Source: Cytobacillus eiseniae
GTDB taxonomy: Bacteria; Bacillota; Bacilli; Bacillales; Cytobacillaceae
DNA length: 33,431 nt
NCBI RefSeq assembly: GCF_017874625.1
Contig: NZ_JAGIKZ010000033.1
Span: 1-33,431, forward strand
Direction of reading: 5' to 3'
Shown: one piece after another, positions 8,601 through 16,917 of the stretch
Layout of the letters: each line of letters begins with the position of its first letter
Numbering within the stretch: the stretch's first letter is position 1
Notes under the pieces: generated by a model
What the model was told of the DNA's origin: nothing
The model's input: only the letters and a program-made list of their open reading frames with translations
The model's database searches: none
Position numbers and translations under genes: made by a program

Positions 8601-9545
8601 ATGTCTAAGAAAATATACATTATCCATGAAAATGAGGATTGGACTTCTCACTTAACCAAACGATTGGATGAATTAAACTTGCTATATGAGGCATGGCATC
8701 TTGATAAAGGGATCATTGATTTAACTTCGATTCCACCAGAAGGGGTATTTTATAATCGGATGAGTGCTTCGTCTCACACAAGAGATCACCGATATGCACC
8801 AGAGTTGACTGGTGGAATTCTTGATTGGCTTGAATTCCACCATCGAACGGTTTTTAATGGCAGTAATGCTTTACGTCTTGAACTAAGTAAAATTAAACAA
8901 TATACAGCGCTTGAAGCGAGTGGAATTCGAACGCCAAAAACAATTGGTGCAGTGGGCCGAGAGCAAATAATAGAAGCGGCCGAAAGATTAGGTACTGCCC
9001 CATTTATTACGAAACATAATCGGGCTGGGAAAGGACTTGGCGTCCAATTGTTCCAAACGGTAGAATCATTGAAGTTACATGTCAATAGCTCTGCATTTGA
9101 AGAGTCAGTAGATGGAATTACGCTGATCCAGGAGTATATCCAATCACCAGATTCCTCTATTACAAGAGCGGAGTTTGTAGGTGGCAAATATGTTTATTCT
9201 GTAAGGGTCGATACGTCAGACGGATTTGAGCTATGTCCAGCAGATGCATGTCAAATTGGCGATCAATTTTGTCCTGTAGGAGAAGAAGTAGAAGCAAGAC
9301 CGAAATTCGAAATTGTAGAAGCGGTTGATCACTATTTAATCGAACGCTATGAAGCTTTTCTGAAAGCTGCCCAAATTGATGTGGCCGGCATCGAATGTAT
9401 AAAAAATGCTGCTGGTGAAATTTTTACGTATGATGTTAATACAAACACAAACTATAATGCAGATGCAGAAACAAAAGCAGAGAAATATGGCATGCTCGAG
9501 CTTGCCAAGTTTCTTGGAGAAGCATTGGAGAGAATAGAAGGATGA
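8601..9545 (+). CDS. ATP-grasp ligase, RimK-like
   Basis: A soluble ATP-grasp enzyme of 314 residues. The N-terminal domain starts KKIYIIHENEDW. The glycine-rich nucleotide loop is AGKGLGV near residue 150, the metal-binding strand is YDVNTNTNYN near residue 283, and IQEYIQ is the segment that usually contacts adenine. These features place it with alpha-L-glutamate ligases such as RimK, which join an amino acid to a carboxylate by an acyl-phosphate intermediate; the substrates are unknown. The ATG at 8601 has AAGGGG 10 nt upstream. An in-frame ATG at 8577 has only a weak GGTGG before it. The gene stands alone between short gaps. Confidence 0.82.
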   Translation: MSKKIYIIHENEDWTSHLTKRLDELNLLYEAWHLDKGIIDLTSIPPEGVFYNRMSASSHTRDHRYAPELTGGILDWLEFHHRTVFNGSNALRLELSKIKQYTALEASGIRTPKTIGAVGREQIIEAAERLGTAPFITKHNRAGKGLGVQLFQTVESLKLHVNSSAFEESVDGITLIQEYIQSPDSSITRAEFVGGKYVYSVRVDTSDGFELCPADACQIGDQFCPVGEEVEARPKFEIVEAVDHYLIERYEAFLKAAQIDVAGIECIKNAAGEIFTYDVNTNTNYNADAETKAEKYGMLELAKFLGEALERIEG

Positions 9546-9759
9546 CTGCAGTAAGCATAGGGACACGGTTTTGTCTTAATGGTTGATCAAATGTACGCCA
9601 TATTCGCTACTTAACTTGGATATGGTTTTTTCTATTGTTTATTTCTGGAATCCAGCTATCCAAAAAGAAAGTTTGTGCTTTTTTTTAATTGAGGATTAAA
9701 ATAATGCGCAGGGCAGTTAAGAGATTCTCTATTTAATGGAAGAAGAATATTTAGAAAAA

Positions 9760-9768
9760 TGTTATACT
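9760..9768 (+). promoter_or_regulatory. extended -10 promoter of the VanZ-like gene, in the 9546-9858 gap
   Basis: TGTTATACT matches an extended -10 (TG-N-TATACT); no good -35 precedes it. The rest of the gap has an isolated GGGACACGG (9560-9568) and an A/T stem ending in eight T near 9680 that may stop the ligase transcript. No gene is visible. Confidence 0.45.
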
Positions 9769-9858
9769 ATTCATATTTTTAAAGAAGGGAATTTATAGTA
9801 TTTGGGCCTCTTATGGATATTATACTTAACCTTGTAACAATTATGGAGATATTAGGAG

Positions 9859-10473
9859 TTGGTGGTAAGTTTGAGCATTAGTGGAGGCATAGTTATTGTA
9901 TTTGGTTTTATATGTTACATAGTTTTGAGAGTCATAATTCTGGTTTTAAAACTGAAACAAAAAAGGTCAGTGTTTTGGTTAAAGGAATTGATCAGGTTTC
10001 TGTTTGTATTATACATTCTGATGGTTGCTTCAGTAACTTTATTCCCTTTATACATAGGGGCTTCGCACATAGAATTCTCATATAAAGTAATAAATTACAT
10101 ACCTCTTATTTCAATATTTAGAGACATTAGCCAAGTAGGAATCGCGTATAGTGGTGACACATTATTTATGATTAAGTTGATTGTAAGAAATGTAGGAGGC
10201 AATATTTTAATGTTTATGCCTTTGGGATTTCTCCTGCCTTTATTATGGGGAAAATTCAAAAGGCTAAAAAATACGATAATAATAGGTCTTATTATTTCTC
10301 TTAGTATTGAAAGTTTACAGTTTGTACAATGTCTATTTGGGGTAGTTTTTACCAGAACAATAGACATCGACGACGTTATTTGTAATGTGTTAGGCACTTT
10401 TTTAGGTTTTTGTATATATAAACTAATAATTTTAGTATTGGGTAAAAGTAATTTAAGAATCTTGACAATTTAA
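9859..10473 (+). CDS. VanZ-like family membrane protein
   Basis: A membrane protein of up to 204 residues with about five hydrophobic segments. The VanZ pattern is visible: VTLFPL after the second helix, then GGNILMFMPLGFLLPLL, the SIESLQF segment, and RTIDIDDVICNVLGTFLG near the C-terminus. The family is named after an enterococcal teicoplanin-resistance accessory protein, but most members are housekeeping or of unknown role and no van cluster is present. The start is uncertain: AGGAG at 9854-9858 abuts the TTG at 9859, so a TTG at 9871 (with GGTGG before it) or GTG at 9862 may be the true start. Confidence 0.85.
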   Translation: MVVSLSISGGIVIVFGFICYIVLRVIILVLKLKQKRSVFWLKELIRFLFVLYILMVASVTLFPLYIGASHIEFSYKVINYIPLISIFRDISQVGIAYSGDTLFMIKLIVRNVGGNILMFMPLGFLLPLLWGKFKRLKNTIIIGLIISLSIESLQFVQCLFGVVFTRTIDIDDVICNVLGTFLGFCIYKLIILVLGKSNLRILTI

Positions 10474-10736
10474 GTATATATTTTCAAGAAGGATATTCAA
10501 TTAATACATAGAATTATGAACCCTAAATAGTAAATTGAGGGTATTAATGGGCGTTCATATATTTATAGAGTTAACGGCATGAGCGAACACACTTCGACAA
10601 ATCCTATACTTTTTTTAGCAATCCACTGCATTTAATGTGAAATCCCTTTCAACTATACATAGTAGAAAAGTTTCGTTTCCTTCGCAATTTATATTAAGAT
10701 AAAGAATAGTAACTCATCGATTAAGGAGATGATGAT

Positions 10737-11462
10737 GTGTTCGAACAAATCGATTTAAAAAAGCAACAACTAGACGCTAAACGACCATTACCAAAATATA
10801 CAGTCCAAAGCTTACGTGACAAACTTTTTTTAGAATGGACATATAATTCAAATGCAATTGAAGGGAATACGTTAACGATCAATGAAACAAAGGTTGTGCT
10901 TGAAGGAATTACTGTCGGTGGTAAAACAATGCGAGAGCACTTAGAAGTCATTAATCACCGAGATGCGATATCATATGTTGAAGATATTGTACGGGAGAAA
11001 GAAGCATTTTCGGAATGGCAAATTAAAAATCTACATCGACTCGTTTTAAAAGGGATAGATGATGCCTATGCAGGTGTATATCGTGACCAGCAAGTGTTCA
11101 TTTCAGGGGCTGTTCATACACCACCGCCGCCAATTAAAATTAAAGAGCAGATGGATGCTTTAATAAAATGGTATGATGGCGAGGCACAACAATTACATCC
11201 GATTGACAGAGGTGCGATGTTACATGCAATATTTGTAGGGATTCATCCATTCATTGACGGAAACGGTCGTACTTCAAGGCTATTATTAAACTTAGAATTA
11301 ATGAAATCTGGCTATCCACCAATTATTATTCGTGTCGAAAATCGATTGGCTTATTATAATGCTTTAGACAAAGCGCACACGACAGAGGATTACAATGATT
11401 TTGTCAACCTTGTTTCAAAAGAAGTTGAGGCTTCATTAGATTTATATTTAAGTGCTGTGTAA
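10737..11462 (+). CDS. Fic domain AMPylase-like protein
   Basis: A Fic protein of 241 residues. The catalytic motif HPFIDGNGRTSR begins with His170. An N-terminal inhibitory helix motif, Ser38-x3-Glu42-Gly43 in NSNAIEGN, matches the (S/T)xxxE(G/N) that blocks the gamma-phosphate site, placing it among self-inhibited class II Fic proteins. The family moves AMP (sometimes other groups) from a nucleotide to hydroxyl side chains of target proteins. No separate antitoxin is seen, which fits internal inhibition. There is no clear C-terminal DNA-binding domain, so it is the short form. GTG at 10737 is fixed by AAGGAG at 10723-10728. It has its own terminator and no operon partner. Confidence 0.92.
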   Translation: MFEQIDLKKQQLDAKRPLPKYTVQSLRDKLFLEWTYNSNAIEGNTLTINETKVVLEGITVGGKTMREHLEVINHRDAISYVEDIVREKEAFSEWQIKNLHRLVLKGIDDAYAGVYRDQQVFISGAVHTPPPPIKIKEQMDALIKWYDGEAQQLHPIDRGAMLHAIFVGIHPFIDGNGRTSRLLLNLELMKSGYPPIIIRVENRLAYYNALDKAHTTEDYNDFVNLVSKEVEASLDLYLSAV

Positions 11463-11554
11463 GGTTTCTTACTTGACCCGAGTCTAGTAATGTCATTCTC
11501 TGGAGCTGCAATCAATTCAAGGAAATATACACCTATATTAATAGATTATTAGAG

Positions 11555-11586
11555 GCGATTGTTCGTTTAGAGCAGTCGCTTGTTTT
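11555..11586 (+). terminator. terminator after the Fic gene
   Basis: GCGATTG (11555-11561) pairs with CAGTCGC (11573-11579) with one G-T wobble, followed by TTGTTTT. Confidence 0.6.
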
Positions 11587-11681
11587 ATTATCGAAGCAAG
11601 TAAGTAGAAGAAATATATTTTGAGGGTATGGTAAAATATACTAAGGTACCCACATAATGGGTGAAAAAGGAGAACTCACAA

Positions 11682-12443
11682 ATGACTGCTACCACCCTTA
11701 AAATCATTGCATTAATTGCAATGTTATTGGACCACATTGCTTTCTTTATTCCGAATACACCAGAATATTTCAGATGGATCGGACGGATTGCAGCACCCAT
11801 ATTCATATATTTCGTTGCCAATGGATATCGCCATACGTCGAACAAAAAGAAGTATCTATTACGTTTATATATTGCTAGTGTTGCAATGGCATTTGTTAAT
11901 CTTGTATTGCAAGCAGTACCGGGAACAGGTTATACGGAGAACTTTAATTTCTTTGCACCATTGTTTTTAATCGGTCTTTTTCTTTACGCAATCGAGGAAA
12001 AGAAGATTATTTATATTTTCCTTTGGCAGTTAAGTAGTGTAGTGCCAATTATCTTTTTTACTGAATTTGTTGTTATTTATGAGAAAATGGATATGTATTT
12101 CTTTGGAGCGGTATTGGGGAATTCGTTATTTGTTGAAGGTGGTATTTTATTCATTTTGTTAGGTGTTGGGTTTTATTTCTTTCAAACGAAAAGACAATTA
12201 TCACTGTACTATCTATTATTCTCTGCACTTATTTTCGTGATAACAGTAAAGCGTGGCCATATGTTTGCACTTCATAATAAAATCTTTTTCAATTTTGTAG
12301 ATTTTCAGTGGCTAATGCTTTTAGCACTCCCTTTATTATTGCTATATAACGGCAGGAAGGGGGCAGGATTGAAATACTTTTTCTATTTTTTCTACCCAAT
12401 ACATATTATCCTTCTATATTTTATCGGGAAAAGCCTACAATAA
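11682..12443 (+). CDS. TraX family membrane protein
   Basis: A membrane protein of 253 residues with eight or so hydrophobic segments. The N-terminus LKIIALIAMLLDHIAFFI followed by RWIGRIAAPIFIYFVANGYRHT is the diagnostic TraX signature, and the C-terminal FYPIHIILLYFIG segment fits too. TraX of F plasmid acetylates pilin, and the fold resembles acyltransferase-3 membrane enzymes; chromosomal Firmicute copies have no confirmed substrate. The ATG at 11682 follows AAAAGGAG with 8-nt spacing; the in-frame GTG at 11661 lies upstream of that site. A lipid II flippase-like gene begins 35 nt downstream, so the two are likely co-transcribed, which hints at a cell-envelope role. Confidence 0.85.
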   Translation: MTATTLKIIALIAMLLDHIAFFIPNTPEYFRWIGRIAAPIFIYFVANGYRHTSNKKKYLLRLYIASVAMAFVNLVLQAVPGTGYTENFNFFAPLFLIGLFLYAIEEKKIIYIFLWQLSSVVPIIFFTEFVVIYEKMDMYFFGAVLGNSLFVEGGILFILLGVGFYFFQTKRQLSLYYLLFSALIFVITVKRGHMFALHNKIFFNFVDFQWLMLLALPLLLLYNGRKGAGLKYFFYFFYPIHIILLYFIGKSLQ

Positions 12444-12478
12444 TCGGTTGAGGTATGGTCAAAAAAGGAGTTGTACAT

Positions 12479-13297
12479 ATGGAATTTCTAACGGGGAAGG
12501 TATTGTATATTGCCTTATTTATTCTCATTATCCATAGCATTGAAACATTGGCCTATGCCGTCCGTTTGTCTGGAGCAAGGGTTAAGTTAATTGCTTCGGC
12601 CTTATCTTTATTCAATATGATGGTCATCGTTTCGAGACTTTCTAATATGATGCAACAGCCATTTACTGGGGGATTAGTAGACAGTGCTCCTAAGGAAAAT
12701 GCCTTGTTAGTTGTTGAAAATCAGTATAGATTTATAATCGGTGCTTCTACAGTAGGGACAATAATCGGAATCCTCCTTTTACCAACATTCGTTGCGTTAT
12801 TCTCTAGAGGGATTATTCATTTATCTAAACAAGGCGGTTCTGTTCCGTCGCTCATTCAAAAAGGTTTTACCCTTCAATATATAAGAAGAGGAATTAATCA
12901 TATTTCAATGCCTAGCTCTACGTATATAAAAGGGATTAACTTCAAAAAAATACCTAAAAGATTATTCTTTATCAATATGATGATTACAGCAGTATACACG
13001 ATTGGTGTACTTTCGGCTTTGTATGCTTCTTTAATTGCTCCTGAAAGAGCCGCTAGTACAATCATGGCATCGGGGTTAATTAATGGGATTGCAACAATCC
13101 TGTTAACTGTGTTTGTTGATCCGAAGATATCAGTCATGGCGGATGATGTTGTGAATGGAAAAGGAAATTACGCTGACCTTAAAGGGATCTCGATAATGAT
13201 GATCTTCTCAAGACTGCTTGGAACGATTTTAGCTCAATTCTTATTTATCCCTGGTGCCCATTATATTGCATGGGCATCTAAATTTTTTACGGAATAA
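12479..13297 (+). CDS. amj: lipid II flippase Amj-like protein (DUF2837)
   Basis: A membrane protein of 272 residues. The N-terminal IIHSIETLAYAVRLSGARVK, the following SALSLFNMMVIVSRLSNMMQ, and the C-terminal ADDVVNGKG segment match what I know of B. subtilis Amj (YdaH). Amj moves lipid II across the membrane and substitutes for MurJ, and in B. subtilis it responds to envelope stress through SigM. I did not see a clear SigM promoter here. ATG at 12479 follows AAGGAG (12465-12470) with 8-nt spacing, and another ATG at 12455 lies before that site. It follows the TraX-like gene closely. The assignment is by recalled family resemblance, not by a search. Confidence 0.75.
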   Translation: MEFLTGKVLYIALFILIIHSIETLAYAVRLSGARVKLIASALSLFNMMVIVSRLSNMMQQPFTGGLVDSAPKENALLVVENQYRFIIGASTVGTIIGILLLPTFVALFSRGIIHLSKQGGSVPSLIQKGFTLQYIRRGINHISMPSSTYIKGINFKKIPKRLFFINMMITAVYTIGVLSALYASLIAPERAASTIMASGLINGIATILLTVFVDPKISVMADDVVNGKGNYADLKGISIMMIFSRLLGTILAQFLFIPGAHYIAWASKFFTE

Positions 13298-13352
13298 GTT
13301 TTTTCATATAATGGTGCGTTTCATGAATAATGAAAAGCTCAGCAAAATAAAA

Positions 13353-13381
13353 TTGACGATAGGAATAGATTCCTATAATAT
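13353..13381 (+). promoter_or_regulatory. promoter of the cat gene, with a dyad in the spacer
   Basis: TTGACG (13353-13358) precedes TATAAT (13374-13379) by only 15 nt; TAATAT (13376-13381) would give 17. The spacer contains a perfect dyad, AGGAAT-AG-ATTCCT (13361-13374). It lies 34 nt before the leader peptide start. Confidence 0.55.
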
Positions 13382-13414
13382 GACTGTAATTCCATTTACA
13401 AAAGGATGATTATA

Positions 13415-13444
13415 ATGAAGAAAGCAGACAAGATTGCCTCCTAA
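13415..13444 (+). CDS. cat leader peptide MKKADKIAS
   Basis: A nine-codon reading frame with its own AAAGGATG binding site (13400-13407). It closely resembles the leader of cat-86, MVKTDKISS. In cat-86, chloramphenicol stalls the ribosome near codon 6 of this leader, opening the hairpin that hides the cat ribosome binding site. Here codons 8, 9 and the stop lie inside the left arm of that hairpin, as in the known system. Regulation is inferred by this match. Confidence 0.88.
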   Translation: MKKADKIAS

Positions 13445-13469
13445 AAATCATATAACAATTTTAGGAGGC
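13436..13469 (+). promoter_or_regulatory. translational attenuator hairpin of cat
   Basis: GCCTCCTAAAA (13436-13446) pairs perfectly over 11 bp with TTTTAGGAGGC (13459-13469), loop 12 nt. The right arm contains AGGAGG (13463-13468), the cat ribosome binding site, so translation is blocked until a stalled leader ribosome opens the stem. Confidence 0.92.
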
Positions 13470-13476
13470 ATTGAAA

Positions 13477-14124
13477 ATGACATTTAATAAAATAGACCGT
13501 GAAAATTGGCATCGCAAAGAGTATTTTGAAAACTATTTACAACAACAAACAACATTCAGTATAACGAATGAAATAAATATTACGTTTCTGATGGAAAACT
13601 TAAAGAAAAAGAATATTAAGTTATATCCGGCCTTTATTTTTATGATTACAAAAATAGCTAATTCACATCGAGAATTCAGAACGAATTTTAACTCAGAAGG
13701 AGAGTTAGGGTATTGGGAGGAGGTTATCCCTTCTTATACAATTTTTGATAAAAAAACATGTACTTTTTCAAGTATTTGGACATCAAATTTCCCTGCGTTT
13801 TCATCGTTTTATTCTCAGTATGAAAAGGATGTAGAAAAATACAATGGAACGGGCAGGATGTTTCCAAAGACGCCTATACCAGAAAATAATATTCCAATCT
13901 CTATGATTCCTTGGAGTTCTTTTACTGGATTTAATTTAAATATTCATAATGAGGGAAACTATCTTCTGCCCATAACTACTGGCGGCAAATATACTCTAGT
14001 AAATGGGGAAATATTCTTACCAATCTCACTCCAAGTTCATCATGCTGTTTGTGATGGGTATCATGCTAGTATTTTTATGAATGAATTTCAAAGACTAGCT
14101 GATGAAAGTGAAGAGTGGCTCTAG
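13477..14124 (+). CDS. cat: chloramphenicol acetyltransferase (type A, Gram-positive)
   Basis: An enzyme of 215 residues that transfers acetyl from acetyl-CoA to the 3-hydroxyl of chloramphenicol, preventing ribosome binding; the active form is a trimer. The active-site motif QVHHAVCDGYH near the C-terminus supplies the catalytic histidine and conserved Asp. The N-terminal TFNKIDRENWHRKEYFE and the central SMIPWSSFTGFNLNI match the staphylococcal/bacillary CATs. ATG at 13477 has 8-nt spacing from AGGAGG; the TTG at 13471 is too close. Expression should be induced by chloramphenicol via the leader peptide and hairpin just upstream. No transposon or integron sequences flank it, so it appears to be an intrinsic chromosomal gene of the cat-86 kind. 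Confidence 0.95.
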   Translation: MTFNKIDRENWHRKEYFENYLQQQTTFSITNEINITFLMENLKKKNIKLYPAFIFMITKIANSHREFRTNFNSEGELGYWEEVIPSYTIFDKKTCTFSSIWTSNFPAFSSFYSQYEKDVEKYNGTGRMFPKTPIPENNIPISMIPWSSFTGFNLNIHNEGNYLLPITTGGKYTLVNGEIFLPISLQVHHAVCDGYHASIFMNEFQRLADESEEWL

Positions 14125-14304
14125 TTGTTTATTTGGGGGAAATGCTGTTAAATTAGTTTTTTTTGGTAAGTTAGCAAGCGAATGAGCAGATCACAAGATA
14201 AACTATTTGTTAAAACCGGTGAAAGGGATTAGATGATTCCTTAACTAGGATCGAGAAAGTCCGCACTGATCGGTTGGTGATTAATGTAGAGCACCTGAAC
14301 GGAT

Positions 14305-14494
14305 AAATAGGCGGAAAATTTCCGCTTATTTCGTAAATATTAATATAAATAGCCTAAATAAGCGGAAAAACTCCGCCTATTTACTTAAAAAAGTCAAAAA
14401 CGAGCAGTTTTTCATTGAATAGACGGAAAAATTCCGCTTATTTCATCCAAAATGAGCTTTATTTTGTATTTAAGCGGAATTTTTCCGCTTATTT
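14305..14494. repeat. composite palindromic repeat array B (four units)
   Basis: Cores at 14311-14325, 14362-14376, 14423-14437 and 14474-14488 have centres exactly 51, 61 and 51 nt apart. The core fits NCGGA-N5-TCCGN. The middle spacer holds AAAAAC-gagca-GTTTTT, and the third CAAAAT-gagcttt-ATTTTG. The preceding GCACCTGAAC-GGATAA resembles the left flank of arrays C and D. The array lies between the convergent cat and MDR genes; the rest of that 440-nt gap shows no gene or clear terminator, so the array may be the only 3'-end structure for both. Confidence 0.92.
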
Positions 14495-14566
14495 TGATTT
14501 TGCTCGTTACTAATTTATGGACGAGGCGTCTTATTTAATAGGATCTATTTTTACTTCGTTTAACAC

Positions 14567-15565
14567 TTATCTAATTTTCACGATTATTTTCCCTTTCGCC
14601 CTTCCTAATTCTGCATATTCCATCGCTTTTTGCGCATCTTCAAAAGGAAAAACGCTATCAATTACAGGTTTGATTTTCCCAGATTCAATATGGTTTGCAA
14701 TAATACGTAATTGCTCTCCACTTGGCTTCATAAATAAAAACGTATATTGAGCATGATGCTTTTTTTCAAGCGCAGTAAGTTTTCTGCTTGCTGCTGAAAA
14801 CAACAACGTTTTAAAAAATCCGGAACCATATTCTTTGCCAAAACGAGCATTCGGTAATCCTGAAACGGAAACTATTTTCCCGCCGCTTTTTAACACTTTG
14901 AATGACTTTTCTAGGGTCTCGCCACCCAGCGTATCAAATACAGCATCATAGTTATTCAGGATTTCTTCAAACTTTTCTGTCTTGTAACTAATCAATTCAT
15001 CTGCACCAAGAGATTGTACTAAATCTGTACCAGCTTCACTTACAGTCGTTGCAACCGTTGCGCCCATTACTTTTGCCAGTTGAATCGCAAAGGTACCGAC
15101 ACCACCAGATCCAGCTTGAATCAAAATCTTTTGTCCCTTTTGTAATTGCAAAATGTCTGTTAGGGCTTGATAGGAGGTTAGCCCAACGAGCGGGATTGAT
15201 GCTGCTTCTTCAAAGCTCAAATTTTTTGGTTTTAAGGCGATGTCATCTTCATGAATTGCGATATATTTTGCAAAAGTACCGATTTTACTTTTACGTGGAC
15301 GGGCATATATTTCATCACCAACTTTAAAACGAGTCACTTTTGCACCAACTTTTACAACGACACCAGAAAAATCATTCCCTAAGATAAGAGGCATTTGATA
15401 TTTAACTAATAATTTGACTTTCCCATCACGTATCTTAAAATCAACAGGATTAATACTTGCTGCATAAATTTCTGCGAGTAACTCATACTCACCAATTTCA
15501 GGTGTGGGAATCTCTGCTAAACGCATCGGGACCTTTCCGTATCGATCAATAATCATCGCTTTCAT
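14567..15565 (-). CDS. zinc-independent MDR oxidoreductase (quinone oxidoreductase family)
   Basis: A medium-chain dehydrogenase/reductase of 332 residues. The N-terminal catalytic domain has YAASINPVDFKIRDG and ILGNDFSGVV; the Rossmann domain carries the NADPH-binding GSGGVG motif near residue 155, inside LIQAGSGGVGTFAIQLAK. The cysteine/histidine zinc ligands of alcohol dehydrogenases are absent, so it is probably an NADPH:quinone or enone reductase. It begins 3 nt after the stop of the ArsR-family gene with a GGAGGG binding site, so the two form an operon. The upstream regulator probably senses the stress or compound the enzyme handles. Confidence 0.9.
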   Translation of the reverse strand: MKAMIIDRYGKVPMRLAEIPTPEIGEYELLAEIYAASINPVDFKIRDGKVKLLVKYQMPLILGNDFSGVVVKVGAKVTRFKVGDEIYARPRKSKIGTFAKYIAIHEDDIALKPKNLSFEEAASIPLVGLTSYQALTDILQLQKGQKILIQAGSGGVGTFAIQLAKVMGATVATTVSEAGTDLVQSLGADELISYKTEKFEEILNNYDAVFDTLGGETLEKSFKVLKSGGKIVSVSGLPNARFGKEYGSGFFKTLLFSAASRKLTALEKKHHAQYTFLFMKPSGEQLRIIANHIESGKIKPVIDSVFPFEDAQKAMEYAELGRAKGKIIVKIR

Positions 15566-15568
15566 TGC

Positions 15569-15928
15569 CTATCCCTCCGAAATTCCATCATTTGAATAAA
15601 AGTTCTGCATGAACTGATCAATATCCAATACAAGCGTTCTTAATAAACCTAATTCTGTACGTACATTAATATAATAAAAGTTTTTTGTTCCTTCTTTACG
15701 CATTAAAATAATACCAGCCTCGCGTAATACCTTGAGATGATGGGACACAGCAGGCCGAGAAAGATGTGTTTGTTCAGTGATTTCACCTACACGTAATCCG
15801 GTTTGACAGTCTGTACCCATGAGAACGAACAAAATTGATTGACGTGTTTCATCCCCAATCGCCAATAGTACTTTTTGGCAATTAATAAAATCCTTTTTAA
15901 TTGTATTTAGTTGCTCCTGTTTATTCAT
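15569..15928 (-). CDS. ArsR-family winged-helix regulator
   Basis: A small repressor-type protein of 119 residues. The DNA-binding helix is LSRPAVSHHLKVLREAGII (about residues 52-70), followed by a beta wing with RKEGTKNFYYIN. No clear metal-binding CxC pair is seen near the recognition helix, so it may sense something other than metal. The start is set by GGAGGTAT before the ATG. It is the first gene of a two-gene operon with the quinone-oxidoreductase-like enzyme and probably represses that operon in the absence of its signal. TTTAA-tcg-TTTAA (15953-15965) upstream is a possible binding site, though weak. Confidence 0.88.
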   Translation of the reverse strand: MNKQEQLNTIKKDFINCQKVLLAIGDETRQSILFVLMGTDCQTGLRVGEITEQTHLSRPAVSHHLKVLREAGIILMRKEGTKNFYYINVRTELGLLRTLVLDIDQFMQNFYSNDGISEG

Positions 15929-16290
15929 TTGGGAAATACCTCCAATAATTAGTTTAATCGTTTAAGTTGATAAACCATATGATTGAATACAACAATACAA
16001 GATTGTAATGTTAGGTGCAATATTGAGAAAGCAAATCGAGACGAATACATTTAAGAGGGGAAACGAATGTGAAGTAACTTAAAAAAGGGGACACGCTTGA
16101 TGATTGCTCTAAGAAATAAAGCAATTTTAGCATTTCACCTGAAATATTTTATATTAATATTGAATAAAAATTTATTGAATAGCGATAAATGGTGAGGTAG
16201 GATTATAGTAAAGTTCTTTAATTAAGAATATTCATCTATTAAAGCTTTTCTTAGTAGATTGAAATGTAATTAAATTATGGAGGAATGACC
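15929..16290. other. intergenic region without a gene
   Basis: Divergent intergenic region of about 360 nt. It holds the ArsR-family promoter region, an isolated GGGGACACG (16087-16095), a weak hairpin ATTGCT/AGCAAT near 16105-16125 followed by TTTTA, a short ATTTCA-CC-TGAAAT dyad near 16131, and the GGAGG site of the next gene. I see no coding sequence. Confidence 0.5.
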
Positions 16291-16827
16291 ATGTCCTTAA
16301 TTTTATTCTTATTAATCGGCCTTATGGGAGTATATATTATTATATTAATAAAAAGGCCATCAATAGAGATTATTAAAGAAAATAATAGTCTATTACGTAA
16401 GCTAAAAAATGCTACATGGTTTCAAAATCATTGGTTAGCTGGAATTTTCTTATTTGTCCTAAATGCGGTCCTATTTTTTTCAACAGCACTTCTTCTTTAT
16501 GTGTTGACGTCTTTAATCATTCCTTTTATTCATTGGCTTGTGATAATTTTTGCAACAATCGGCAGTGTGTTTTTATGGATAATCATGAGTAAAGCATGGC
16601 AAGGTACGAAAAGAAATCGTTTGAAAATGGGAGCAATCGGGAGCAGCTTTTTTCTTATTTTGTCTCTTATGTTCATTTATAAGTTAGTGACATTAAAGCC
16701 TTCTTACCTGGGGGAAGATACTTTTATGGAGGCAGTTGGTTTCGTTTTGGGGATAGTTGTGACAATGGTTGCGTTTATTACGTGTTTTATTTTTACAGGG
16801 TATTCAAATAAGAAGATAGTCAAATAA
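16291..16827 (+). CDS. hypothetical membrane protein
   Basis: I do not recognise this protein of 178 residues. It has five hydrophobic segments: residues 2-20, about 48-75, 78-98, 112-132 and 145-170. The basic loop WQGTKRNRLKMG between the third and fourth is likely cytoplasmic. I start at 16291 because GGAGG (16279-16283) then has 7-nt spacing; the ATG at 16285 is too close. A 9-bp hairpin follows the stop. There are no catalytic motifs, and neighbours on both sides are unrelated. Confidence 0.7.
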   Translation: MSLILFLLIGLMGVYIIILIKRPSIEIIKENNSLLRKLKNATWFQNHWLAGIFLFVLNAVLFFSTALLLYVLTSLIIPFIHWLVIIFATIGSVFLWIIMSKAWQGTKRNRLKMGAIGSSFFLILSLMFIYKLVTLKPSYLGEDTFMEAVGFVLGIVVTMVAFITCFIFTGYSNKKIVK

Positions 16828-16859
16828 CTAATAATCGTTTTAACTATCTATCAATAGAT

Positions 16860-16887
16860 ACCTAGTAACTGTTTTCTCTTACTGGGT
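16860..16887 (+). terminator. possible weak terminator hairpin
   Basis: ACCTAGTAA pairs with TTACTGGGT (one G-T wobble) over a 10-nt loop, but no T-run follows, so it may be an attenuating or 3'-stabilising structure before the VOC gene. Confidence 0.35.
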
Positions 16888-16917
16888 AATAAACTGATTA
16901 GGAGGTACTTACAATTT

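Noticed and set aside
9814..9882. A 22-codon frame before the VanZ-like gene
   Set aside because: No ribosome binding site, and it overlaps the VanZ start region in another frame.
9859..10473. Glycopeptide resistance cluster around the VanZ-like gene
   Set aside because: No vanH/A/X or vanR/S homologues are nearby; VanZ-like proteins are common in Firmicutes without resistance.
10737..11462. Fic toxin with separate antitoxin
   Set aside because: The inhibitory motif is within the same protein (Ser38, Glu42, Gly43), and no small partner gene lies upstream.
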